In this document: one piece after another, positions 1 through 7,526 of the stretch
Numbering within the stretch: the stretch's first letter is position 1
How the letters are laid out: every line of letters starts with the position of its first letter
From: Myroides fluvii
GTDB lineage: Bacteria > Bacteroidota > Bacteroidia > Flavobacteriales > Flavobacteriaceae
Reading direction: 5' to 3'
DNA length: 64,000 nt
Assembly: GCF_009792295.1 (NCBI RefSeq)
Contig: NZ_CP039934.1
Location: 124,001-188,000 of the forward strand
The notes under the pieces: generated by a model
The model's database searches: none
What the model saw: the letters and a program-made list of their open reading frames with translations, nothing else
What the model was told of the DNA's origin: nothing
Made by a program: the position numbers and the translations under genes

Positions 1-265
1 TTTTACCACGAGCTAGTATTTCAGGTTTTGATTGACACCTACCCGTCATTAACTCTCCTTTATCATTAATTTGATGGTATCGCATGTCAATCTCTCCTCT
101 TTCATTTACAAGTCCGAGTAAATGCCCACGCACAATCTTTCCGCCTTGGTAAGTTGCCGTTAAGATATTCCCTTCTTGCTTGTAGTGAAACACCGTTTCG
201 TTGGAGGTTTCCCCATTGGGTGTATTACTTGCTGCTCTAAATATTTTGTTGTTGTAGTTAATCAT
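1..265 (-). CDS. Small conserved protein, 'n-acetylglutamate synthase'-annotated family (3' end outside window)
   Basis: Reading from the ATG at 265 gives an open frame of 88 codons that runs off the left edge, so the C-terminus is missing. The N-terminus (MINYNNKIFRAASNTPNGE) and the alternating beta-rich pattern (tATYqGGkIvrGhLLGLv, then RYHQiNdkGELmtGrCqS) match a ~100-residue bacterial family usually labelled n-acetylglutamate synthase. That label is historical, and I see no GNAT fold or catalytic motif supporting an enzymatic role. It starts 11 bp after the stop of the upstream lipoprotein gene, so the two are probably cotranscribed. Function unknown. Confidence 0.7.
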   Translation of the reverse strand, partial: MINYNNKIFRAASNTPNGETSNETVFHYKQEGNILTATYQGGKIVRGHLLGLVNERGEIDMRYHQINDKGELMTGRCQSKPEILARGK

Positions 266-276
266 GTTGTTCTTTT

Positions 277-1329
277 TTAGTATGTATGCTCCAGTTGATA
301 TTTCACTTGTTCCATGCTGTAATCACTCAATTTTATTTTAGCCTGGATTGGATTGTATAACGCATTGGGATACTTTAATATAGCCAATAAAAGGTACTCG
401 CAACATGTTTCTCTTCTATATTCGTTTTCGATTTGAAAGGTTCGATTAAACAGTTCCACGGTTTTTTCATTGGGATATTTAGCCAATACTTGGTAACACA
501 AGCGCAATTGAGAATGAGACAATTGATCATTATTCAATCCCTCTTCAAAAAATTGCACCACTTCCTCGTAAAAATAGTCATCGGTAAATTCCAACATCGC
601 TTGTAAAGCCTGATAGGGTGATTCTTCTTCTTGAAGAAAGGAAGCAATTAACGCTTTATCTTCTTGCTTTTTATACCTCGCTAAAGGAATCAAAGCCGCT
701 GATTCTCTTTTCTCTTTCACTACTTGTCTTATTCTACTGTAATATTCCGCTTGGGGCGCTAAGTCCTCTAGCACGCTTCTTCTTTCATAGAGCACTATGT
801 TTTCATCATAGATAAAAATACTTTCTAACGTGGTTTGTTCCACTTCATTTAGTTTGTATCCTTGGTAATCTTCCTCATAATATTTTACTACTCCAACGAA
901 GTAGTCGCCTGTGTATTCAGAGCCTCCCAAGCAACCGCTCAACGTTTCTACTCTCGTTGTATCTTGCAAATGAGCCAATAAAATCGGAAATACCTGATCT
1001 GAGTTTTTAGCCGCTAAAGCCCTAAAGGCGTAACAACGCACTACTGGATTAGCATAATCGGTTAAGGCTGCCAATTGATCCATTGTAGCTATCTCTTTTA
1101 GTTGATTATACCTCTTCCACTGTTCTGAAGCATATCCTCCATCCCCAACATATTCACTTTCAACAACATTGTAAGCTTCCAGTTCTTCCACTACTTTCTT
1201 TAAAGCCGGAAGACTGTCTAACTGAAGGGTGAATTTCACTTCTTCCTGTTGGTTTATTTGCTGTTTATCTTTGCAGTTAAACAACGCCATACACAGTACA
1301 ATACTACATACAAAAGCAATGATTTTCAT
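277..1329 (-). CDS. Lipoprotein with HEAT-like helical repeats
   Basis: A 350-residue protein with a type II signal peptide: hydrophobic stretch at residues 4-17 and lipobox ALFNC with Cys19 as the acylation site. The mature part is acidic and helical, and contains a stretch around residues 95-120 (NPVVRCYAFRALAAKNSDQ) typical of HEAT or armadillo-like repeats. It is probably a membrane-anchored protein facing the periplasm or surface. No catalytic motif is visible. It is followed after 11 bp by the small gene at the left edge, suggesting a two-gene transcript. The 87 bp to the next upstream gene leave room for its own promoter. Function unknown. Confidence 0.75.
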   Translation of the reverse strand: MKIIAFVCSIVLCMALFNCKDKQQINQQEEVKFTLQLDSLPALKKVVEELEAYNVVESEYVGDGGYASEQWKRYNQLKEIATMDQLAALTDYANPVVRCYAFRALAAKNSDQVFPILLAHLQDTTRVETLSGCLGGSEYTGDYFVGVVKYYEEDYQGYKLNEVEQTTLESIFIYDENIVLYERRSVLEDLAPQAEYYSRIRQVVKEKRESAALIPLARYKKQEDKALIASFLQEEESPYQALQAMLEFTDDYFYEEVVQFFEEGLNNDQLSHSQLRLCYQVLAKYPNEKTVELFNRTFQIENEYRRETCCEYLLLAILKYPNALYNPIQAKIKLSDYSMEQVKYQLEHTY

Positions 1330-1416
1330 AGCCTTAATTTTTTAATATGGAATAGACTCTCTATCCCTTTGGATTACACTATATCAACGTACAATAACAG
1401 TTATTCTCAGCTGTAT

Positions 1417-2364
1417 CTACTTAAATACCTCAACACCTAAGGTAGAAAATCCCATGGTATTCAAATCCAAACATCCTCCAAAATGATTAATCACCTGATT
1501 GCCTATAAAAGGATAGAATGAACCAAAAAGATCGTTCTGAGGGAGGAGTATTGGCTCCAACTTACCCTTTTCCACATCAATGGTATAGAAACAAGCCTGT
1601 TCTTCCTCAGTTCCCTCCACAACGGTATCGTATACATAAGAGAAATACACCCGATTTCCTTTGATAAAATAGTCCGGCGCATAGTGCAAAGAAGAATCAA
1701 AATCCAACTTAATCTGCCATGCTACTTGTCCTTCTTTGTACAACGTTGCGATATAATCCCCATCAATATAGAAATAGGTTTCTGTATCGATCAAAGACAG
1801 GCGGTAAATCAATCGATTAGATGGCAAGGAAACAACCTGCCCTTCCCCTGTTTGAAAATCGTAGCGAAACGCTTCTGCTTTTTTTCTGGGATTCGGCAAA
1901 ACAAAGGTTTGCATTTGCTCATTCAAATGACCATAAGTAAGCGGATGAGCTCCAGGAAAAGTGTATACCACTTCTTCTGTTTGCCAATTGTAAATAAACA
2001 CTTTTTCTTTTCTTTTGATATCGCCTCGTATAACAAGCAGATTTTCTACGGGCGAAAACAACCCTTCATAGCCAAAGGCAATCTTGGTTACCATCTGTTC
2101 TTCTTGCGTTTCTACTTCTATTATTCGAATAAATCGCTTGCGGGTGTCGAACGTGGTATCGATTGTAAGGGCCTGTTTTCCATCTGCGGATAGGGCTACA
2201 ATTTCACTTTCTTTGGGTTTCTTGGCTACAAGATATTTCTTTTGCTCTTCCAAGTCATAGACAAAACTCCCATAATTGGAGTTATCACAAAAGAAGGCAC
2301 GCGGACTCGCTAGACTAATCCCCTGGTCGCTATAATAGATTTCGGGTTGGGTGTTCTTTTTCAT
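1417..2364 (-). CDS. Beta-propeller-like (WD40-type) hypothetical protein
   Basis: A 315-residue protein without signal peptide or membrane segment. Repeated blocks of four beta strands (VALSADGKQALTIDTTF; LFSPVENLLVIRGDI; VFIYNWQTEEVVYTF) have the spacing of WD40 or YVTN-type propeller blades, so it is likely a cytosolic beta-propeller used for binding. No enzyme motif is seen. It lies on the minus strand between the tRNA region and the lipoprotein gene, with a 230 bp AT-rich upstream region. Family assignment rests on pattern only; function unknown. Confidence 0.6.
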   Translation of the reverse strand: MKKNTQPEIYYSDQGISLASPRAFFCDNSNYGSFVYDLEEQKKYLVAKKPKESEIVALSADGKQALTIDTTFDTRKRFIRIIEVETQEEQMVTKIAFGYEGLFSPVENLLVIRGDIKRKEKVFIYNWQTEEVVYTFPGAHPLTYGHLNEQMQTFVLPNPRKKAEAFRYDFQTGEGQVVSLPSNRLIYRLSLIDTETYFYIDGDYIATLYKEGQVAWQIKLDFDSSLHYAPDYFIKGNRVYFSYVYDTVVEGTEEEQACFYTIDVEKGKLEPILLPQNDLFGSFYPFIGNQVINHFGGCLDLNTMGFSTLGVEVFK

Positions 2365-2536
2365 CTGGATTTCTTTTCAGGCTAAATATACTTTTAATTC
2401 GTGAATCTACCCCTCCTTTCCCCTACCAAAGTAGCGATACCCTAAAAACAAGCTAAAAATATAACGAGTAAAACACAGAGAATAAATCACTTACCTTTTT
2501 TTAGTAAAAAAAGGAATAAATACCCCTTGAAATCCC

Positions 2537-2566
2537 TTGTATTACATGCAAATTATCCTATATTTG
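2537..2566 (+). promoter_or_regulatory. Promoter of tRNA-Ser (Bacteroidetes sigma consensus)
   Basis: TTG at 2537-2539, a 19-nt spacer, then TATATTTG at 2559-2566. This fits the Bacteroidetes -33/-7 consensus (TTG, N19, TAnnTTTG) exactly. Transcription would start near 2573, about 25 nt before the mature tRNA. Confidence 0.8.
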
Positions 2567-2597
2567 CACTCGCAATACAGAAGTAACGCAGACTACT

Positions 2598-2682
2598 GGA
2601 GAAATGGCAGAGTGGTCGATTGCGGCAGTCTTGAAAACTGTTGACTGTAACAGGTCCGGGGGTTCGAATCCCTCTTTCTCCG
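2598..2682 (+). tRNA. tRNA-Ser (anticodon UGA)
   Basis: An 85-nt cloverleaf. Acceptor arms are GGAGAAA (2598-2604) and TTTCTCC (2675-2681) with discriminator G at 2682. The anticodon stem is GCAGT/ACTGT with loop CTTGAAA, giving anticodon TGA at 2632-2634. A long variable arm, as expected of serine tRNA, is followed by the T arm GGGGGTTCGAATCCCTC. CCA is not encoded. A strong promoter lies upstream and a Rho-independent terminator directly downstream, so this is a single-gene transcript. Its 3' end (CCCTCTTTCTC) recurs at 18637 and 20633. Confidence 0.95.
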
Positions 2683-2688
2683 CAAAGA

Positions 2689-2718
2689 AAACCGATAGTG
2701 TAACTATCGGTTTTTTTA
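2689..2718 (+). terminator. Rho-independent terminator of tRNA-Ser
   Basis: Perfect 9-bp stem ACCGATAGT/ACTATCGGT with a 3-nt loop (2700-2702), followed by seven T. It starts a few bases after the tRNA. Confidence 0.85.
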
Positions 2719-2766
2719 TTTTGTAAAAAGAACGGAAAGCTCGCTTTCTGCGTTCTTTTTACAAAA
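2719..2766. repeat. Long inverted repeat (15-bp arms) after the tRNA terminator
   Basis: TTTTGTAAAAAGAAC (2719-2733) pairs with GTTCTTTTTACAAAA (2752-2766). An inner GAAAG/CTTTC stem lies in the loop, making one long cruciform. A third short hairpin (GATAAGC/GCTTATC, 2777-2793) follows. It could be a second, bidirectional terminator. Confidence 0.7.
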
Positions 2767-2791
2767 TAAAAAAGTGGATAAGCGTAGCTTA

Positions 2792-3192
2792 TCTGTTTTC
2801 TTTGTGTCTATTAACCCCCTTTGGGATATGTAATCCCTTGTGTATAAACCGTAAATGTTTTCGTTAGATCGAATGCAACGAAGTATCTGTTTTCTTTTTG
2901 TCTATTAACCCCCTTTGGGATATGTAATCCCTTGTGTATAAACCGTAAATGTTTTCGTTAGACAAATCCAACGAAGTATCTGTTTTCTTTGTGTCTATTA
3001 CCCCCCCTTTGGGATCTGTAATCCCTTGTGTATAAACCGTAATTGTTTTCGTTAGACAAATGCAACGAAGTATTGGTTTTCTTTGTGTCAATTAACCCCC
3101 TTTGGGATCTGTAATCCCTTGTGTATAAAGCGTAGATGTTTTCGTTAGACAAATCCAACGAAGTATTGGTTTTCTTTGTGTCTATTACCCCC
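2792..3192. repeat. Tandem array of a 93-94 bp unit (four full copies plus a partial)
   Basis: Unit starts are at 2792, 2886, 2979, 3073 and 3166, giving periods of 94, 93, 94 and 93 bp. Each unit contains a run of C's followed by TTTGGGAT, then AATCCCTTGTGTATAAA, GTTTTCGTTAGA and CAACGAAGTA. Copies differ by scattered substitutions. Short frames through the array on the minus strand have low-complexity translations and are not genes. There are no variable spacers, so it is not CRISPR. Confidence 0.85.
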
Positions 3193-3227
3193 GAATGGGA
3201 TATGCAATCCCTCTTTAACTATTCTTT

Positions 3228-3348
3228 GTCATACCGAGTGAAACGCGGCATACCACTTTGGAATCCGCAATCTCTCTTTTTAATAAAAATGAAAGTATCC
3301 AATGTCATACCGAGTGCAACGCGGCATACCACTTTGGAATCCGCAATC
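3228..3348. repeat. Direct repeat, 45 bp, two copies 76 bp apart
   Basis: Copies at 3228-3272 and 3304-3348 differ at one position (AAACG versus CAACG). Each contains ATACCGAGTG(A/C)AACGCGGCATACC, an imperfect palindrome. A related core occurs at 7131 and 11431, so it belongs to a dispersed family. Confidence 0.75.
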
Positions 3349-3567
3349 CTTCAGTATTTATAATAATTAATTAAAAGCATAAACACCCAATTTTACACCC
3401 GAAAATGTAAATTTGGTTTTTTTATGGAATTTATTTAAGTAAATTAGCGTAAGATTTTACGAAATGCGCATATAGGTGTTATTTTACGAAACTACACCGT
3501 GTTTTATTTCGCGAAATAACAATGTTGTGCATCAGTCAAAACAGACGCATCGTATAAAAAACACCAT

Positions 3568-4842
3568 ATGGACTTAACATCACTTAAAGGAGAAAAAAAG
3601 ATACAAGCAATTCTTTCCCTTGCGAATGATATTAAAAATGCAGAACTTCTTTTTTCATTAACTACATCTGAAAAAGGAAATGTGAAACAATCTGCATTGC
3701 AAGCATTGGCTACGTTTAATTATGAACCTGCTTTGCCAACTTGGAAAAAACTGATTAATAGCAAAACTAAAGGCGAAAAAATATTTCTGCAAACAACAGC
3801 AGATACTATTTCGGATATTGTAGCAAACGAATTTTCAGCATTTTTAACCAAATTATTTAAACAACCAAACGGTTATAAACTAACAGAAAACGAACTAACT
3901 GATTTTAAAACCTATATTTCGTTAATGTTAGGTAAAGCAAGTGAAAAAATGCAGAATTTGTATTGGCTCATTGCAGAGAATAACGAAAAATTAAGCTCAT
4001 TTAATTTTCAGGGAAGTTCAAAAGGTTTGCTTATCAATAGCTACATTCATTTTTACAATCCAACAGCTAACGACATTAAAAAGATTTTTCCTGCTGTTCT
4101 ATCAATGTCAATTTTAAAAACCTTGGACAAAAGGTTAATAACCCTAGCAAATGAACTTTATAAAAAATATGCTGACAATTGGTTGTCTAGCGTTTTTATT
4201 TCAGGACTTCTTACACAACCAAGCAATGATGTTTTCAATAATTTTTTAGACAAACTCAATAACAAAGTAGATGTAGGATTTCTATACGACACTTTTGGAA
4301 CATTGTACTTTGACAAAAACATAGAAAAACACGTTGGACTATTATTTTGGGGACAATATAAATATGGAGAAATTGATACGAGATTTTCATTTTCCAGACC
4401 TTTATTTGAGAATTTAGATGAAAGATGGTTTGACCTATTATCAAATCAGCATCAAGAAAAAGTAACATTGCAAGTTTATAATCGAGGTGGAGTACTTTAT
4501 GAGGCTTATGATGAAATGCTGACAGAAATACTTCCAAATAAGTTTCAAAGCCAAATTATCAAACAAAAATTACAAGACTATTTTATTAAAAGAGAGGAAA
4601 AACATAACGGTTCAAGTACTTTATATCTCGATGCGTTAAATATTCTTAATTATGAAATTAACGAACAAATGGTTGAACGTTTCATAAACTGTAAAGATAA
4701 TGCAGTGAGTAAATATTCCCTAAAAGTTGACATCAATACGTTCACAAATTGGACGGACAAAAGAAAATTAGAATTCTACGAAAAAATATCACCAAAATTT
4801 GTACTTAAAGAAGAAATAGAAAGACTAAAAAATGGTGAATAA
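3568..4842 (+). CDS. Hypothetical protein with N-terminal HEAT-like helices
   Basis: A 424-residue soluble protein with no signal peptide or membrane helix. The first ~90 residues (AELLFSLTTSEKGNVKQSALQALATFNY) read as alpha-alpha repeats of the HEAT type; the rest is helical without recognisable motifs. Related N-terminal repeats occur in proteins near VWA/SWIM gene clusters, but no such neighbours are present here. It is isolated on the plus strand, preceded by GTTGTGCATCAGT and followed 7 bp after its stop by a ~100 bp imperfect palindrome, which gives it the look of a one-gene mobile cassette. Function unknown. Confidence 0.65.
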   Translation: MDLTSLKGEKKIQAILSLANDIKNAELLFSLTTSEKGNVKQSALQALATFNYEPALPTWKKLINSKTKGEKIFLQTTADTISDIVANEFSAFLTKLFKQPNGYKLTENELTDFKTYISLMLGKASEKMQNLYWLIAENNEKLSSFNFQGSSKGLLINSYIHFYNPTANDIKKIFPAVLSMSILKTLDKRLITLANELYKKYADNWLSSVFISGLLTQPSNDVFNNFLDKLNNKVDVGFLYDTFGTLYFDKNIEKHVGLLFWGQYKYGEIDTRFSFSRPLFENLDERWFDLLSNQHQEKVTLQVYNRGGVLYEAYDEMLTEILPNKFQSQIIKQKLQDYFIKREEKHNGSSTLYLDALNILNYEINEQMVERFINCKDNAVSKYSLKVDINTFTNWTDKRKLEFYEKISPKFVLKEEIERLKNGE

Positions 4843-4849
4843 AATGACC

Positions 4850-4953
4850 GAACGCACAACATAGCATTGGCAAAATGGCTACGTTTACGGCCAAATTGAT
4901 ACTTTTCGTTTCTATTTCCGCCACTTCGCAAAGCCCCGAAACGTTATGTAAAA
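4850..4953. repeat. attC-like ~100 bp imperfect palindrome, copy E1
   Basis: Left arm ATTGGCAAAATGGC (4866-4879) is partly complementary to right arm GCCACTTCGCAAAGCC (4920-4935). Outer ends are ACATAGC (near 4858) and GTTATGT (near 4943). The same blocks in the same order occur in copy E2 (6434-6540). The two copies bracket the TAC module. The resemblance to integron attC sites is in plan (long imperfect hairpin, AAC/GTT-type ends), not in exact core sequence. Confidence 0.5.
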
Positions 4954-4955
4954 TT

Positions 4956-5402
4956 TTAAGATTGAGCGTTAGTAATAATATCTTTATTTATATCAACAAT
5001 AGGTAAAATAAAATTATCGAAAGCAGTATCTCTAAATCTATCTAATAATAATCCTCTAGTCGTCGAATATGCAACTGCAGCTATATTTGTGGTTAAATTT
5101 TTATCCACGCTTATAATACCTTTATCATCAAAAGTATGTAATTCACCAAAATTTTCCACATGAAAAACATATTCAATTGATATTAAAGATTTTGCTACAA
5201 CATCTTCATTTTTATCTAAAATTTTCTTGATTTCAATATCCAAAATAGCTTGTATCAAGAAGTGTTCGTCATTAAATCCTAAGTCTATTTTATTATCTAC
5301 CGTAAAATAGAAATCCTCCGATTCATTAATATCAGATACACTATCAATGTTTAACTTATGAAGTTTATAGGAAATAATATTTAATAATTCAGGGGTAAAC
5401 AT
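4956..5402 (-). CDS. SecB-like chaperone of a toxin-antitoxin-chaperone (TAC) module
   Basis: A 148-residue soluble protein. The C-terminal half (VENFGELHTF, then AAVAYSTTRGLLLDRFRDTA and FILPIVDI) follows the SecB fold pattern: beta strands, the helix preceded by a conserved Y-x-T-x-R, and the terminal hydrophobic LPxVD segment. SecB-like proteins outside the export pathway are known partners of HigBA-type antitoxins in TAC systems, where the chaperone folds and protects the antitoxin. It is the third gene of the minus-strand set: toxin, antitoxin, chaperone. The antitoxin reading frame, if read past its TAG, stops 5 bp before this ATG, so the genes were originally adjacent. This gene looks intact. 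Confidence 0.75.
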   Translation of the reverse strand: MFTPELLNIISYKLHKLNIDSVSDINESEDFYFTVDNKIDLGFNDEHFLIQAILDIEIKKILDKNEDVVAKSLISIEYVFHVENFGELHTFDDKGIISVDKNLTTNIAAVAYSTTRGLLLDRFRDTAFDNFILPIVDINKDIITNAQS

Positions 5403-5494
5403 GATTATTAGTTAGCTATTTCGTTAAATTGTCTATTATAATAAACTTCTGAAGGAGGTATTTTACAATTAGATTTTTTTGTAACTTTTGATTT

Positions 5495-5815
5495 CTATTT
5501 TATAGATTCGTGCGAAGTATAATTATCATTAATTAATTCATTAAAATCATCTTCTTTTGGTATTTTAATAAGTTCTACGCCTAATTCACATTGTAACTTA
5601 CATAATGAACGTAATGTAAAATTATGTTCACCATTTAACCATTTTGATATTTCAGATGGTTTTTTTTCTAATTTTTCCGCAAGTTCTTTTTTACTTAAAC
5701 CTTGCGATTTTAAAGCTTCATTAATTTTTAAAGTTAATTCAGCATAAATACTTGAGAATAATTTAATATCCTCAGGTATTTCATTAATCATGTTTTTTAC
5801 AAATTGACTTTTCAT
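5495..5815 (-). CDS. XRE/HigA-like antitoxin of TAC module, C-terminus cut by in-frame TAG
   Basis: 106 residues with an XRE helix-turn-helix at about residues 36-75 (GLSKKELAEKLEKKPSEISK followed by WLNGEHNFTLRSL). It starts 2 bp after the toxin stop. The TAG at 5495-5497 is followed in the same frame by 28 more codons that read as protein (KSNCKIPPSEVYYNRQFNEI) and end in TAA at 5408-5410, 5 bp before the SecB-like ATG. Antitoxins of TAC systems carry exactly such a short C-terminal chaperone-addiction (ChAD) tail. The simplest reading is that a nonsense mutation removed the tail. Without it the antitoxin may fold independently of the chaperone, or may be defective. The DNA-binding part is intact. 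Confidence 0.75.
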   Translation of the reverse strand: MKSQFVKNMINEIPEDIKLFSSIYAELTLKINEALKSQGLSKKELAEKLEKKPSEISKWLNGEHNFTLRSLCKLQCELGVELIKIPKEDDFNELINDNYTSHESIK

Positions 5816-5817
5816 AA

Positions 5818-6354
5818 TTAATATAAAATTATAGTGTCATCATCAAAAATAATTTGTGATTCTTCTATAGTTATTATTTTTTCAATAATAGCACTTTCAA
5901 TTTTGGATGCATATCCTTGTGCTTCATGAAACTTCATAGAAACATCTGGGCTATTTTGCGCTTTTTCTGATGACTTAATTCCTCCGTTAAACAAAACTAA
6001 AATATTGTCTGAAATTCTATAACAATATAATCTCAAAGGAAAATTTTTATAAAAATAATTTAATTCAAATATTCTACTACTTCCTCTATCAACTATATAC
6101 GGTAATGCTTGAGCTTTAGCCTCGTTTCTATTAAACAATTCTACCTTAGCTCCGTGAACCTTACAAATTTCATTAATTACAAATTGTAATAATAATTGAG
6201 CTGCTTCCTTAATAGTAGAGTCCTCACTTTGACCATACTTTTCAAAAAACTTATCAGCTTCAGTATAACTATCTTCATCGTCAATATCTTGTCTAACAGA
6301 ATAAATAGTGCACCTTAAGTCTTCATGCCATTTGTCTTAGAAAAATGTACTCAT
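5818..6354 (-). pseudogene. HigB/RelE-like toxin of TAC module with TAA at codon 6
   Basis: From the ATG at 6352-6354 the frame reads MSTFF, then TAA (6337-6339), then continues open to 5818 as DKWHEDLRCTIYSV... for over 170 codons. The C-terminal part (ELNYFYKNFPLRLYCYRIS, then ILVLFNGGIKSSEKA with an A-rich helix) follows the RelE/HigB mRNA-interferase pattern. The first usable start after the TAA is a TTG at 6138, which would give only 106 residues and lose about 70. Toxin, antitoxin and chaperone lie in the canonical TAC order with close spacing. Probably inactivated by one point mutation; a sequencing error or rare-start expression cannot be excluded. Confidence 0.7.
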
Positions 6355-6433
6355 TATTTTTAATTGTCAAAGTTAAGATTAACTTATAAGTTAATCTTAT
6401 TTGTTACTACTAATTACAATATTCTAAAAAAAA

Positions 6434-6540
6434 CTTCACATAACAACAGTTTGGCAAAATAGCGTTGCTCAGTTTTGGCAATAATCGAAGTTTTTGCGGT
6501 GTTAATTCACTACTTCACCAAGCTGTAAAACGTTAGTAAA
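6434..6540. repeat. attC-like ~100 bp imperfect palindrome, copy E2
   Basis: Left arm TTTGGCAAAATAGC (6450-6463) is partly complementary to CTACTTCACCAAG (6510-6522). The right end is AAAACGTTAGTAAA (6527-6540). It aligns with E1 in both arms and in the AAACGTTA end block, and has the same orientation. It sits upstream of the TAC toxin, so E1 and E2 flank the module as direct repeats. Confidence 0.5.
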
Positions 6541-6716
6541 TCTTTTAAAATAGTATGTATATATTCCATAAAGTTATTCTGTGAAATTTTAAATCCTCAC
6601 AGCTCTAAAAAATTCTATAGAATAACTTTGATTAATATTTTACTTCTTTTTCTCCACGCTTTGAAAAATTTAGCTGTTTTAGGATTTTCTATAAAAAACT
6701 GATTTACATTTTCTAG

Positions 6717-7004
6717 TTAATTTATTAATTGCTCCTTTTCATTTGCTAAACGCTCAAACTGGGATTTATCAATGGTATTCTTAACAGCTACATACATAGA
6801 AAACCCTGTTACTAAAAGTAGAAAAATGTTCAGCACTATCAAGTACAACAACCTTTTAGAACTAACAGTCTTATGTACTTTTAAAAGCTCCTCATTATTT
6901 TTTGTTATCTCTCGATGAAATTGCTCAAAAGCATTCCGTAATCGTTGTCCTTGTTCTCTCTGTCGGAGTTCAGCAAGATTCACCGTCACTTTGATATTGC
7001 TCAA
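6717..7004 (-). CDS. Small membrane protein with coiled coil, probably truncated by in-frame TAA
   Basis: 95 residues: a charged helical segment (residues 10-47, rich in Q, R, E and K), one transmembrane helix at about 51-72 (LLYLIVLNIFLLLVTGFSMY), and a charged tail. After the TAA at 6717-6719 the same frame continues for 33 protein-like codons (VNQFFIENPKTAKFFKAWRK) to a TAG at 6615. The original protein was probably about 130 residues. It resembles small accessory proteins of mobilisation or conjugative regions in architecture only; no family is recognised. It is a single gene between E2 and the DUF2625 fragment, with no operon partners. Confidence 0.55.
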   Translation of the reverse strand: MSNIKVTVNLAELRQREQGQRLRNAFEQFHREITKNNEELLKVHKTVSSKRLLYLIVLNIFLLLVTGFSMYVAVKNTIDKSQFERLANEKEQLIN

Positions 7005-7128
7005 AAATCTTTGATGGTATCTAAATTTGCGTACTCTAATTGTATGACGTGCTGAAGTAGTAATTTAGTCATATCAGTTAATTTAGGTTTGTTTCACTCA
7101 CAATATCCATTTTTGGAAATAAAAAAAT

Positions 7129-7152
7129 GACGATACCGAGTGCAACGAGGTA
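7129..7152. repeat. Dispersed ATACCGAGTG palindrome copy
   Basis: ATACCGAGTGCAACGAGGTAT has ATACC/GGTAT ends. Similar sequences lie at 3231, 3307 and 11431. There is no coding sequence here. Confidence 0.5.
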
Positions 7153-7364
7153 TCAAGCGCAAAAGTTGGGGCCAATAACCCTAATCCTCTTATTATAGTC
7201 CAGTTTACAGTTCTCATGTCCTTCGACAAAGGAGAAATGGTTAGATGGGTTAAACCGATTAACCTTCCTAACCGATTCACAGTTCGCTGTTCACTGTCAA
7301 CCGTTCGCTGTCAACCGTTCGCTGTTCATCCATTGCGCATTTACCCGTTCTTTTTCTGCGCGCG

Positions 7365-7440
7365 CTATCTCTTGGTACTATCTCTTGGTACTATCTCTTG
7401 GTACTATCTCTTGGTACTATCTCTTGGTACTATCTCGTAG
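7365..7440. repeat. 13-bp tandem repeat (CTATCTCTTGGTA), five perfect copies plus a partial
   Basis: Copies begin at 7365, 7378, 7391, 7404 and 7417, with a degenerate sixth at 7430-7440. The array lies at the 3' end of the DUF2625-like fragment and replaces the rest of that gene. A 13-bp period shifts the reading frame with every copy. Confidence 0.95.
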
Positions 7441-7523
7441 TCGTTTTCGGCTTCCTTTAGCCATTCAGAGACTAATTCCCAACCTGGTTCGTCTAAGTTT
7501 ATTAATTCTTTTAGTGTCTTCAT
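7404..7523 (-). pseudogene. N-terminal fragment of a DUF2625 family protein
   Basis: The ATG at 7521-7523 opens MKTLKELINLDEPGWELVSE and continues WLKEAENDYEIVPRDSTKR to a TAG inside the 13-bp repeat array. The start, the DEPGW-x-LVxEW block and the EIVP motif match the N-terminus of DUF2625 proteins, which are normally about 200 residues. Only about 39 residues remain. Expansion of the 13-bp repeat, which itself encodes the last residues, coincides with loss of the rest. It is 3 bp from the next upstream gene on the same strand, so they were once cotranscribed. Confidence 0.65.
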
Positions 7524-7526
7524 TTA

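Noticed and set aside
1684..2193. 169-codon plus-strand frame opposite the propeller-like gene
   Set aside because: Antisense shadow: the minus-strand frame has the better protein composition and repeat pattern.
2598..2682. tRNA-Ser(UGA) as a stop-codon suppressor explaining the in-frame stops
   Set aside because: Anticodon UGA reads UCA and the interrupting stops are TAA and TAG, so it cannot read them.
2864..3158. Two overlapping minus-strand frames in the tandem repeat array
   Set aside because: They only read the 93-94 bp repeat, have repetitive translations and no start context.
2792..3192. CRISPR array
   Set aside because: Units are joined without variable spacers and are too long; no cas gene is present.
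7216..7440. 74-codon plus-strand frame
   Set aside because: It consists of simple repeats (TTCGCTGTCAACC and the 13-bp array) and runs against the DUF2625 fragment.
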